NCBI GenBank assembly: GCA_028023455.1
Contig: JAQFVV010000027.1
Span: forward strand, 6,817,845 to 6,881,844
Direction: 5' to 3'
DNA: 64,000 nt
Source: Epiperipatus broadwayi
Taxonomy: Eukaryota; Onychophora; Udeonychophora; Euonychophora; Peripatidae
The position numbers and the translations under genes were made by a program. Below the pieces are notes generated by a model. The model saw only the letters and a list, made by a program, of their open reading frames with translations, was not told where the DNA came from and ran no database searches. Below, piece after piece: positions 44,260 to 55,365 of the stretch (position 1 is the first letter of the stretch; each line of letters begins with the position of its first letter).

Positions 44260-44335
44260 CATCGGCCGGGACGCGAACCCGCAACCCGGGCAACTGCCCG
44301 CAAGGCAGTCGCACTGACCAATCGACCACCAATGC
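44260..44335 (-). repeat. tRNA-like sequence (SINE-A related), minus strand
   Basis: Minus strand: a perfect 7-bp acceptor stem gcattgg/ccgatgc (one G-U), A box tggtcgattgg, an anticodon arm actgc-cttgcgg-gcagt with T33 and anticodon TGC (alanine-type), B box ggttcgcgtcc (one mismatch). The D arm does not form well, the T stem has a mismatch, and there is no CCA or intron. It is best called a tRNA-like SINE head; a working tRNA gene is unlikely. It has no A tail and joins the inverted-repeat arm directly. Confidence 0.55.
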
Positions 44336-44454
44336 ATATTGCAAAAGTCGGACATCCGGGGATAATGGGATTTCTTTTGATACTGTTGATATACATTTAA
44401 CGATGAATTGCAAAAATTAACACGTAGGTTTGTGCTCACTTATATATATATATA

Positions 44455-47400
44455 GTTTGCTATTAACTGAAAGGAGACCCTTTGATTTCTCTTGGAGGCC
44501 TTAAAGAAACCGAGCAGGGCAAATTCCTAATGTCCACTCCATACGTTCTTGTCGTTGCAGCTGTTATTACTATATGTTTATTCATATAGTATACGAACAT
44601 GGATGGGCTGCTCACCAACATGCATTAGCCAGCATGGTGAGTTTATTGGCTTTTTACCTCTGAGTTTAAGATCAAGAAACACCATGGTCTTTCTTCTCAG
44701 TGCCTGATAAGGCAGAATGAATGTTTGTGTAAATGATAAAGATTTTTCCCAATTATACAATTATGACAGACAAAAATAAAGCATGGCCCTTAATCCCAGG
44801 AGGCTGTAAAGTCACCAACCAAGGCAGCGGTTGGTGGCCAAAGGCGGAGGGTGCTAAGAATATCCTGGAGGCAGACCCAGGCTGCCATTTGATGATGACT
44901 TTTTATTTAGGTACTTACAACTGCAGATCACTTTCAAGTGAAGGAAGATTGCAAGAATTAGAAGAAGAACTCTCTTATATTAAATGGGATATTATTGGAC
45001 TTTGTGAAGTTAGAAGAAAAGGTGAAGAGACAATTGATTTAAAAAGTGGACATATGCTCTATTATAAAGGCACAAATATTGGAAATACAAGTGGAGTGGG
45101 ATTCATTATAAATAAAAAGTGGAAGAACAATATTGTGGAGATTGATGGTGTATCAGACAGAGTGGCAAGATTAGTTATACAACTTAATAGCAGATATCAA
45201 ATGCAGATAATTCAGGTTTATGCCCCAACAAGTTCTCACAGTGATGAAGTAGTAGAAGATTTTTATATGGATGTATAAAAGGCTTTTGATCAGAGTAAAC
45301 AACATTTTAAAATTGTTATGGGAGATTTTAATGCTAGAATTGGTAAACAAATGAAAGATGAAAGTGTTGTAGGTAATTTTGGTTATGGTAATAGAAATGA
45401 GAGAGGACATAGACTTGTGGAGTTTGCAGAGAAGGAAAAAACTTTATATTATGAATTCTTTTTTTGAGAAAAATGTTAGAAGGAAATGGACATGGAAGCA
45501 TCCAAATGAAGGTACAGCAGAATTGGATTATATTTTGACTAACAGGAAATACATATTTCAAGATTGTAATGTTCTTAATAAATTTAACACAGGAAGTTAT
45601 CATCGATTAGTAAGGGGTAAGATACATGTTAATGTAAAACTAGAGAGACAAAAATTATTAAGAAAAACTATATTTACAGTTGATATTCCTAATCTTCAGA
45701 AACATTCTAATGAATTTAAATTAGAACTTACAAATCGGTTTCAAGTATTAGTAGATTTTGAACATGATTCAGATTTGAATGAAATTAATATGAAAATAAC
45801 TGATACACTTTTAAAAACTGCAACAAAGATAGCTGGTAGAAAAAAGCAGCAATTGACTAATAAAATTTCTACTGAGACTAGAGAACTTATGAAGAAAAGA
45901 AGGAATATGAAGATATGCAAGAATGATGCATTAAAAAGAATTGAATATCTCGAATTTTGTAAAATGGTGCGGAAAAGAGTTGAAAATGATATAAGAAAGT
46001 ATAACTGTGAACTAGCAAGAAAAGCTGTAGAAGAAAATAAAAGTCTTAAGAATGTAAAACAACATTTTGGTATTGGTAGGAAATTTATATCTGCAATAAG
46101 GAAAAAAGATGGAATTATTACTAAAAAGAGGGATGACATTATGAAATTGGTAGAAGATTTTTATCAAGAATTATATAGTAATAAAGAACAAGTACCTTCT
46201 ATATCTATTACATCTTCTGAATTGCCCAGAATTTTAAATGAAGAAGTGAGAAATGCAATTAAATGTATGAAAAAAGGAAAGGCTCCAGGTAATGATGGAA
46301 TTATAATTGATATATTAAAAGAAGCAGGTGAAGAAACAGAAAAAATATTAGCAAAGTCATATACCAAATGTCTAAATGATAAAGATATACCGGATGATTG
46401 GAAGAATGCAGTAATAATATTAATATATAAAAAAGGTGATAAAGAAGATATTAGAAATTACAGACCTATCAGCCTTTTATCAGTTTTATATAAAATTTTT
46501 ACCAAGATAATTACAACTCGTCTACAGAGAACCTTGGATTTTCACCAACCAAGAGAACAAGCTGGATTTAAAAGTGGTTTTAGTACAGTAGATCATATTC
46601 AAGTATTGAGAGAAGTTATAGAAAGGACAAATGAATATGAGTTATCATTATGTTTTGGATTTGTAGATTATGAAAAGGCATTTGATTCTATAAACATTTC
46701 TTCAGTGATTAAAGCATTGGATCATCAAGGTATAGATCCAGGATATTGTCATATTTTAAAGAATATTTATAAAAATGCAACAGCAACAATTAGATTACAT
46801 AATGATACTGGGAAAGTCAACATGGAGAAAGGTGTAAGACAAGGTGACTCCATATCTCCAAAACTTTTTACAGCAGTGCTGCAAGAAGTATTTTGTGGAT
46901 TAAAATGGGAAACTAAAGGAGTGAAAGTAAATGGAGATTATTTAAGTCATTTAGATTTCGCAGATGATGTAGTTGTTTTTGCAAATGATGCTTCCGAGCT
47001 GCAGGAAATGTTGCAGGAGTTATCAGATGAAAGTAGGAAAGTAGGACTAAAGATAAATGTTAAAAAGACTAAAGTAATGTTTAATCGATTTGCTCAAAAT
47101 ATGAAAATAAAGATTGATTATGATGAATTAGAAGAAGTTAAGAGTTACAAATACCTTGGTCAGATTATTAATACAGATGGAAACATAATAGAGGAAATTA
47201 ACCATAGAATTAAACTTGGTTGGAGTGCTTTTGGTAGAAATAACTTGATATTAAAAGGAAATATGCCTATGTGTTTGAAAAGAAAGGTTTTTAACAAATG
47301 TGTTTTACCAGTTCTTACTTATGGATCTGAGACTTGGACACTTAATAGAAGATCAATACAGAGACTTCAGACCACTCAAAGAAGTATGGAGAGATGTATG

Positions 47401-47740
47401 TTGGGAGTAACAAGAAGAGATCGAAAACGCAATGTATGGGTAAGAGAACAAACAGGTGTTACTGACCTCATTGAAAAAATTAAAAGATTGAAGTGGAGTT
47501 GGGCTGGACATATTGCTAGAAAAGATGATAATAGATGGACAATTGAAATTTTAAACTGGATTCCAAGAGATTGTAAAAGACCCAGAAGGAGACCACATGT
47601 AAGATGGATGGATGAAATAAGAAAATGTGTAGGGGTGATGTGGAGAAGAGAAGCTAAAGATCGGAGAAGATGGATTAAACTTGGAGAGACCTTCATCCTG
47701 CAGTGGATTGATAATGGTTGATAATGATGATGATGATATA
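44455..47740 (+). mobile_element. RTE-type LINE, copy 2 (young, nearly intact)
   Basis: Begins within the same 5' leader as copy 1 (slightly shortened, at gtttgctattaac) after a tatatata run and ends in a tgatgatgat tail at about 47740. Length about 3.29 kb. The leader has the same stretch up to the start codon. A target duplication cannot be fixed because the flanks are simple (tatata). High similarity to copy 1 across the whole length shows both belong to one recently active subfamily. It sits inside the inverted repeat 44031-48306. Confidence 0.85.
44763..47723 (+). pseudogene. Endonuclease-reverse transcriptase ORF of RTE copy 2, two frame lesions
   Basis: The start is the MTDKNKAW codon at 44763, matching copy 1; an upstream in-frame ATG at 44733 exists here only. 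Endonuclease: TYNCRSL, LCEVRRKGEE, VYAPTSSHSD, GDFNARIG; the SDH box reads SYH (45595-45603), so a catalytic Asp has become Tyr. RT: KAPGNDG, RNYRPISLLSVLYKIF, AGFKSGFST, EKAFDSI, GVRQGDSISP, FADDVVVFA (46955-46981), YLGQIINTDG. C-terminal part: WAGHIARKDDNRW, RRPHVRWMDEIRK. Lesions: one stop (TAA at 45277-45279, CAA in copy 1) and one extra A in the A run near 45437. After that the frame is open to 47721. It cannot make a complete active protein. Confidence 0.85.
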
Positions 47741-48057
47741 TGTTAACTTCTCTACCCAAATGATGTTTGTTAATTAAACCCGATGATAATAAATTGTCAT
47801 TAATTGACAATCGAATATATAACATTATTAAATAATTGTAAGTTAGTCTGATATTTTTTAGAAATAATCGATCCTTTGAAATGTTAGAATTTGTAATAAT
47901 ATTCTAAATTTTAGAAATTTATTTATTATCATTATACATATATTTTGAAAATCAAATTTAATTATATAATTCTATTTCTGTATAAAAGCAACATTCTTCT
48001 AAGACTAGCTTTTTAAAAAGACTTTCGAAATAAAGCGATTATGTTGCTTAGCAACCG
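47741..48057. other. Spacer between RTE copy 2 and right inverted arm
   Basis: AT-rich; probably the interior of the older foldback element into which RTE copy 2 inserted. No gene seen. Confidence 0.4.
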
Positions 48058-48306
48058 TTTGTTTTGTTAAAAGTAGTGTATTTTATAATCGAAATTTGTA
48101 TATAAATAGTTTATTATTAATAGAGAAAAAATTTGCAATTACAGTTATTTTATAGCTGTTTTAAAAGTAAAGCATATATATTCACATGTATCTTAGGGTT
48201 TGAATTCAGCCCGTATAAAACATGAAAATGTTCTTACATCCACTCAATAAATGCTGCCCCATATCCAGCGCGCCTATCCATTCTCTAGATATTTTTAATT
48301 AAAGAA
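48058..48306. repeat. Right arm of the 4.3-kb inverted repeat
   Basis: Mirror of 44031-44259. It has an extra ~18 bp near the outer end (around 48262-48280, containing cagcgcgcc) that the left arm lacks, so the arms have diverged a little since they formed. Confidence 0.8.
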
Positions 48307-48479
48307 CAAACAAGGATGAGAAAATGCTCAAATGTTCATTATCTGGCAATTGATAAGTCTGCTGATCACCGTCTTACCATGTTGAAAGGATCTTTGCCTG
48401 CAGTGGGCTACTTAATTATTGTTCTATATTTATTCATTTTTATCTTATATATACAATGAAATGAATGAATAAATAATTG

Positions 48480-48600
48480 AATAGTTTATTGCTCTGGAGT
48501 CCATAGGAAGTCTGAGCTCCAGAATTTGATGGAGCTGTTTTACGATCATGGATTTTGAGCTGAGGAATCTACCATTTTACCACTGCTCCAATGCAAGTGC
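48480..48600 (-). repeat. SINE-B copy, minus strand
   Basis: On +: 'tgaatagtttattgctctggagt', 'aggaagtctgagctccag', 'acgatcatggattttgagctg', 'ctaccattttaccactgc'. Complete family order in reverse. Confidence 0.6.
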
Positions 48601-48659
48601 ATTAAAATTTAAAAATGAAAACATCAAATACAAATGCACCTATGGATTAACATATCCAA

Positions 48660-49230
48660 ATTGCTGATAAATTAGAAGTTAACAACAAACTAGAAATACC
48701 TGATCAGATTCTTGACACAGTTGGAAAACATAACGTATGAAATTAATCATAGAATTAAACCTGGATGAAGTGCTTTTGATAGAAATAACTATATTAAAAG
48801 GATATGTGCCCACGTGTTTAAAAAAGGTTTTTAATAAATGTGTTTCACCATTTCTTACTTATGGACCTGATGCTAAGACCCTTGATAGAGGAGTAATATA
48901 GAGACTTAGGACCACTTGTAAATTGTGGAGAGATATGGATGTTAGGAATAACAAGAAGAGACCAAAAATGAAATACATAGGTAAGAGAATGTGTTACTGA
49001 CATCATTGTAAGAATTGGGAGACTAAATTGGATCTATTCTGGACATATTACTAGAAGAGATGATTACAAATGAACAGTTAAAGTCTTAAACTGTGTCCCA
49101 AGAGGTTGTAAAAACCTAGAAAGAGACCACATGTGAAATGAATGGTTGAAATAAGGAAGTTTTGCTAGTTTGGAGAGACCATCATGCAGTGAACTGATAA
49201 TGGTTGAAAATGATAGAAATCATGATCTTG
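48660..49230 (+). pseudogene. RTE C-terminal relic
   Basis: Diverged copy from the YLGQIIN region to the 3' end: cognates of EINHRIKL, CLKRKVFNKCV, LTYGSETW, VTDLIEKI, and a closing gatagaaatcatgatcttgatgat tail. Many lesions. Confidence 0.7.
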
Positions 49231-49399
49231 ATGATACATATCTTAAATTGCAAAGACACCTGTTTCATTTAGTGTAGTAGAATGGCAAACCCTGGACTTC
49301 AATAACTATGGTTCACAACTCATTCCTCTCACCTCCACTACTCAAATTTCTGAGCGAGAAATCATACGATTGTTATTATTATCACTAAGACACATTTAC

Positions 49400-50095
49400 A
49401 TTGTTAAACAATCAATCAATAGTGTTTTCTCTTGTGAACAGGTACAGAGAGCAATCTCACAGCTATTTCACCCATTTCTCTGTTCAGTTCTGTCATTATC
49501 CAGATCTTCAACTCCACATATTTCTTCCCTTCTCTTATTTCATTCGACATTATCAATCTTCTCTATCATTTCTTCTTGTTTCCATTTCCCATCCTCCATA
49601 AATATGTCCAATCTAGTTTCTCTTTGTATCTCTTAATTTCTTCAGGCAATCTTTTTTCCCTTATCCTTTCTAAAACTACCTTATTTGTCATTTTATTTAT
49701 CTAACTAATTTTCTTCATTCTTTTTAATGATGATATCTCAAAGGCCTCCAATCTGATCCTAATTCTTTCCCATATTATCCACGGGTTCACATTCATATAA
49801 TTCACTTTAAGAAGAGTGTTTTATGAATAGAAAGAAATATAAAAGGAATACAATATTCACAATGAATGAGTTCAGTTGGTGAATGGATTTAGATATTTGT
49901 GTAGATGGTTGTGTGAGCTTGGAAAAAGTGAAGATGAAATTAAAACAAGAATAGCATTGGTGAAAAGACATTTATTAATAAAAGAAAAAAAAAGTAACCT
50001 TTTGAATAGAGAATTAAGGAAAAGATTAATTAAATTTTATATGTTGGAATGTACTTTATTGTTTATTATCTCCAATAGCAACGATTAATAATAAG
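49400..50095 (-). mobile_element. LINE relic of a further RT lineage with 5' inversion
   Basis: On the minus strand 49550-49810 reads the end of an RT ORF (LEAFE-like WRAFEIS, LKRMKKIS, NKVVLERIREKRLPEEI). On the plus strand 49875-50090 reads the segment that should come just before it (FRYL..., ELGKSEDEIKTRIALVKRHL, NRELRKRLIKFYMLEC). So the 5' part is inverted relative to the 3' part, with the junction near 49810-49870. This pattern fits an insertion by twin priming. The consecutive motifs match the FxYLG...IxxRIxxAK...LxLRKRLVKCYVW...LEAFEMW pattern common in animal endonuclease-RT LINEs. Confidence 0.6.
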
Positions 50096-50099
50096 TGTA

Positions 50100-50500
50100 T
50101 TAAATTTTGATTATTATGTTATGTAACTATTTTCAAATAAAATCACTAATGCGTATTTTAAAACTAATGTTTGTATGTAAATATTTTAAAATTAAACAGT
50201 CACACACACATTCAGGATTTTGAATATTTATGATTAATTGAAATTAATAGATCATAGATAATGAATTCACTTTTATTTTTGATAATTATGAGAATTGAAT
50301 TTAATTAAGACTGTAAAACAATTAGATAAATGTTATTATCTTTATACTCAGCAGAAATTCATCAAAATATTATGTATTCCAAATAATTAAATATTCCTAT
50401 AACAGGATATTTTGTTTGATATGGGATGGTTTATAAATTGATTGTAGTTGTATATATGTAACATAAGAAGTATTTAGTGTAGATAAAGGTTAGGGTTAAG
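50100..50500. other. AT-rich unassigned region
   Basis: No supported feature. Confidence 0.4.
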
Positions 50501-50504
50501 ATAT

Positions 50505-50740
50505 AGTTTGAAATATAAAAAATAAGTCACACATGATTAAAGAGAGAAAGAATATAATGAGGGTGCTTGAGTTGGTATTTTGGATCTAGTGTCTGAATAT
50601 CCTAGTTCCTCTCTGAGGAGAGCCATCAGCTCGAAACTGGTTTAGGGATAGTGATACATCTAGATATTATAAATGCTTTTGGAAAAGCTTGTTTAGAACT
50701 ATTCACATGCACATTTTATTACGTTTAGAAATGCATACAT
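50505..50740 (+). repeat. HR4 repeat
   Basis: Second copy of the repeat inserted at 14505-14695: 'ggatctagtgtctgaatatcc', hammerhead, 'tgcttttggaaaagcttgttt', 'actattcacatgcac'. Outer limits uncertain. Confidence 0.55.
50597..50650 (+). ncRNA. Hammerhead ribozyme candidate in HR4 (canonical stem II)
   Basis: CTGAGGA at 50613-50619 (N7 is G, allowed), stem II GAGC-CATCA-GCTC with the usual G-C closing pair, GAAA at 50633-50636, a 2-bp helix III AC/GT with loop TG, T at the cleavage position. The outer helix I TATCC/GGATA pairs; the two pairs next to the core are mismatched. All invariant bases are present. Confidence 0.6.
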
Positions 50741-50749
50741 CATCACAAA

Positions 50750-51615
50750 TATTGATAAAAGAAAAATCTTCTGTAACTTTTAGTTTGGATGATTTCAACT
50801 TGAGAATGCAAATCAGCTTAAATACGTTGTTGGTTTTAAAAGTAGAAAAGTAAACTTAGATGCTTAAGTATAACATCATCTCCAATATGTTGCTGCTGCT
50901 TTTAACAAGTTAGAAGATGTTGTATTTCATAGGGGAATAACTACTGGAAAGAAAAAACAAGGCTAATTGCTTTATTGCTTTGGAGTTTGTATGAAGTTTG
51001 AGCACCAAACCTGTGAATGTCATAATCACACAGAGCATTAAGTTAATTATATATAGAGTTATTATTTTATCTAATTTACTGTACAAAAGTGAAATTTTGA
51101 CACCTGTTCATACATACAAAGACATTAGATAAGTTTCTTTTAAGGATGCTTCTTAAATTTTCAAAATAGAACATCAAGATTATAAAACCCATCAATATGT
51201 TTTTCAACTTGCTGAAATTGGTACTATAGAGTTCAATCATGCTGTCATTGGATTGGATATGTAAAATGAATAGACAATGAAAAACCTCCTAAAAGGTTGT
51301 CTTATGATGAAATTGAGCATGGTTATTATGGGAGAGATAGACCCCATTTACATTATAAGGATTATCTCAAGAGTATTTTGAAGAAGTGCAATGGTGATTG
51401 TTTCCATTGGGAAGATATGGCAGAGAATAAAATGGCATTGAAGAGCTACAATTAGACATGGTATTGAAGTATTTCAGGAGAAAAAGTTTTATGCTGAAAA
51501 TATAAGACATCGTAAAATATTAAACTGAAAATGGACCAGCATGTTCTATATGCAACATCTTTGTGATTTGAGTTTAAATCATCCTGAAGGTCCTTATCTG
51601 TTATGAATCTTTATT
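50750..51615 (+). pseudogene. Non-LTR RT relic of the second lineage (C-terminal half)
   Basis: Plus strand: a piece like KYVVGFKSRKVNLDA and AAAFNKLEDVVFHRG, then after a break (a SINE-like tail at 50960-51010) HCCHWIGY.. -type sequence, KRLSYDEIEHGYYGRDRPHLHYKDYLKSILKKC in several blocks, WEDMAENKMALKS, and a final C-x2-C pair (CSICN). This order (GHxxRM..RLPK..L..GE...GRP..RYKD.LK..LK.C.I....WE..A..R..W...) is the conserved tail of a common animal LINE group. Frameshifted; several stops. Confidence 0.65.
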
Positions 51616-51639
51616 TTTATGTTAGAGATGTAAATAATT

Positions 51640-54200
51640 AATAAAAATACTATAAACGAGTCATAATCCATGCTCATTATTGGCTCTAGATATCAGCCAC
51701 TTTCTTACTATGATATATTTAAGCACCTCATTTGTAACATCATATCATAAACTTATTTTTATATTATATAGGATAAAGTTTTATTGGTAATAAAGAACTG
51801 AAATAAATATTTTTTTAAATTCCAATAGGGGACCATTTATCTGAAAATCTACATAACGATCCAGAGAAGGACTTACGTAAACTGCACTACAGGGCGCCAT
51901 CTAGGCATTTGAACCTAGAAAAATTTATAGAGTAGGCAGATACGTAAGTAAAAAAAAAAAAAAAATTTTTTTTTTTTTTTTTTGCATCCGGTCGTTAGCC
52001 CATGTCACTAGCTCAGTGGAATAGCAGAGATTTAAAAAATAATATAAGAATATATATATATATATATAAGAGGAATAAAATAAGCCACTGCCAGTAATTA
52101 ACATACAAACATTTATTTATGCACATATATATAAGATTTAAAATTATTTTAGTATTAGTTTTACATTTTAACATTTAACATTATTTTTAACTTTACTTTA
52201 ATTTACATTTAATTACTATTATATTCTAATTTTACATTTTAATTAAGTTCGCACAGATAAATTTATGAAAGCTTGTTTATAATGTTGAATATAGATCGGT
52301 TACATAGATTTCACGGTCAAAAACATTTCAAAGTAAACATAAACGATCAAAATACAAAATTATTGATTACTGACAATTGCGGAGGGAACTTTATACGTAA
52401 CCCAATAGTATTCACCATAAGATACTTGCATTGTCACCAATAACTTAAAAGACATCCGAATAAATACATTTTAGATACTCACCGTAAGGTATCATTATTT
52501 ATCGAATGTCTATATATTTTGATCAAATATGAAAACCCAAAACATACTTAACCGATAACCAATCCATGCAAGCGTCTATAAACAACTTAAATTTAATGCA
52601 TTTTTATTTAGGGTCAAGTATGAATAGACCACATAGATTTGCATTTGAAAATAAAATATTCTGTCCCTATTTAACCTTAGGCTAAAATTCGCAGTCAAAC
52701 TGGCATCAATCCATCTGATACATCGATGTATTCAATGTAATACGGAATACGGCAGCACCAAAAAGGTTAAGAGAAGATATTGACTCTCATTAGACAGGAA
52801 TATTACTTCTATCTAACGAGAAGAACAATAAAAAAAAAACTCCATAGAAAGGAACTGCGCTCTGCGTCTTATAATTCCTTCCATAGGCAAAACGGGAGAG
52901 TGCGGCGTATGAAGTGATTCTGCCAGTAGCGAATCTCCGACTACATCTACTAACTACATCAATATATCCAATCCATTGACCCAATCTAACAATGACACAA
53001 ATAACCTAAGATTACCCTCCCCTAATATAACTTTACAAATCTATACAGCCATTCACGCCCGACTTAAGTTTAACATTTATATAATTAATTTAACGAAAAA
53101 CAAAAAAAAAATCATGATAAAAACTTAAAGAATAAAAAATAAATAAATGGAAATGATTTTACATAAATAAGAAAAAAATACATCAAATAACACTATTAAT
53201 AAAGAATTTAGTTTGGTCAGATAGGATTCTATTTGTAACTATTAAATACTAGGAAAGTTTAAAATTTAAAGTTCTTAGTGTTTTCAAATTAATATTGTTC
53301 GTTATATCTTAGAAAGTTCTTACGGTTTTAGAAATGTTCATCTTTTACAATTGCTTGCCGTTTGAAATCCAGCGTTAAATTTCCCGATGATCCTGTGGTC
53401 CTCTGAATATAAGAAAAGCGATGTTTCATTTTTCCATTTTATAACAACTGAAGGGATTGAACGTGCGTCCTTCAATCTCTTCTCCCGCACCTCCGCACTA
53501 ACATCTATCTGTCACATCGTAATAATCATAATAACTCACTGATTAATAATTTCCAAATTTTCCTTTTATACGTATTCGAAGGATTGACTTGGCATTATGT
53601 CATCGATGTGATGATCCTTTCGCTGAGGTCCGATTTCCCGATGGATTTCTTTCATTGGCTATTTGTTTCTATTGTTTTCCTATCTGACCGATGTTTTTAC
53701 ATTTAAATGCCCAAGGCTGGTTTACATTTGACTAATTAAATTTATCATTTCCATTTCTGATTAATTAACCTGTTTTCCAAATCAAAGATATATTTAAAGA
53801 TAAATTTAAAGATATAATTTTATTTCCAAATCTTTTTAAAATTTAGTTTTAAAATACTTTTTCTTTAATAAAGTTTTATTTTAATAATTTTTCATTATCT
53901 GTGCGATTTAATATATAACGAGTTTAAGATGATATTTAATTTCAATTTTTAATTCTTAAAGAAAATTTTTAAATGCGAACTTTTTAATTTACTTTCATGT
54001 TTAATAAATATAAAAAAAACAATGTAACGAACGTCTGTGCTCGTTACACTATATACATATAGAATACAGTCCACCACTTTTTATTTTTGGGCATCAAACT
54101 GTGCCTTCTCTATTAGTTCTCTCTTTATTTCAAAATATAAAAAAATCACTGGTATAATTCTTTTTTATTTCATGCAACTATTCTCACAATAACATAGTGT
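51640..54200. other. Repeat-poor interval without a recognised gene
   Basis: I see no RT, SINE or HR sequence here. It contains a perfect A15/T17 block (51950-51981), a ta run (52050-52067), a frame of 64 codons (52790-52984, minus) without recognisable features, and the short palindrome TGTAACGA...TCGTTACA at 54022-54047. Composition is more mixed at 52700-53000 and 53380-53700. It could be unique host sequence or an unrecognised element such as an LTR. Confidence 0.4.
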
Positions 54201-54203
54201 AAT

Positions 54204-54503
54204 TTTTAATAAATACATATTAGAACAATATTTTGTTAAACCAACTTAGGTTTTTATATAAGGTAGGTAATGATATCCAAGTGGGTTTAATGCCTCACAG
54301 CTGTTTTAATAAATACATATTAGAACAATATTTTGTTAAACCAACTTGGGTTTTTATATAAGGTAGGTAATGATATCCATGTGGATTTAATGTCTCACAG
54401 CTGTTTTAATAAATACATATTAGAACAATATTTTGTTAAACCAACTTGGGTTTTTATATAAGGTAGGTAATGATATCTATGTGGGTTTAATGCCTCACAG
54501 CTG
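54204..54503 (+). repeat. Tandem repeat, 3 copies of 100 bp
   Basis: Unit starts at 54204, 54304 and 54404 with 'ttttaataaatacatat'. The three copies differ at only a few bases (for example cttagg/cttggg, gccaag/gccatg regions). Period exactly 100 bp. Low divergence implies recent duplication. Confidence 0.9.
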
Positions 54504-54614
54504 TATGACACTCTACCACCACTCCACACACAAATATGAAGGTCATAACTATATTTGTTACTTTTATAATTATTTAACCAAACCAGATAATCTGGAGATC
54601 CCTAATACGAATAA

Positions 54615-55015
54615 TAATTAGATAGACTTTGATTTCTTAATTAAGGATCTGAGATTTGGACACTTAACAAAAGAGGAATATACAGATTTCAGATTAAATT
54701 AATGAAGTATGGATAAATGAATGTTAGAAATAACAAGAAGAGATTGAAAATGAAATGCATGTGTCAGAGAACATATGAAGAATTAGGAGACAGAAATAGA
54801 GTTGGGTTGGACATATTACTAAAAGAGATTATAAATGATAGGCATTGAAATCTTAAGCTGGAGCCCAAGAGATTCTAAAAGACATATAAAGAGACCACAT
54901 ATTAGATGGATGAATGCTAATGTGTAACAGATAGATTATGGATTGGATAAGCTTCATTAAAATTGAAGAAATCTTTATCCTGCAATAGATTAATAATGGC
55001 CAGAAATAATTGAAT
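54615..55015 (+). pseudogene. RTE C-terminal relic
   Basis: Cognates of LNYGSETWTLN, MLGVTRRDRK, WAGHI, EILNW, RPHVRWMDE and the closing 'atcctgca..gattaataatgg'. Diverged with many breaks. Confidence 0.65.
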
Positions 55016-55365
55016 AGCTACTAATTTGTCCATAGATCAAGTTATCTAAAAAAAAGTCCTATGCTTGATTATAAACTGAAAAAAATGTCAAAATAACCTA
55101 AATTTTTATCTCAAGTTGGGCACATGATAGAGGAATATTTTTCCATTATGTCATGAAATGTTTTTCATTCCTCACAAGAATAACAGTGATATTAGAATCA
55201 TCAGTAAATTTTGTTTCATATATGATAAGTTTAATGATTTAAACATATACATATATTCACCACAAGTTAATTGGGATGGTGCCTTATATTTAATTGGTAT
55301 TATTTATTCCTTTTTATATGAAAGTTATTGCCATTAACTAAATAGCATTTTAAAATACATAAGTG

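Noticed and set aside
44210-44439. Two overlapping minus-strand frames of 67 and 69 codons
   Set aside because: They run through the tRNA-like sequence and the inverted-repeat arm; not protein-like.
54022-54047. LTR retrotransposon end (TGTAACGA...TCGTTACA)
   Set aside because: No second LTR end, primer-binding site, polypurine tract or pol-like frame was found; kept only as a remark.
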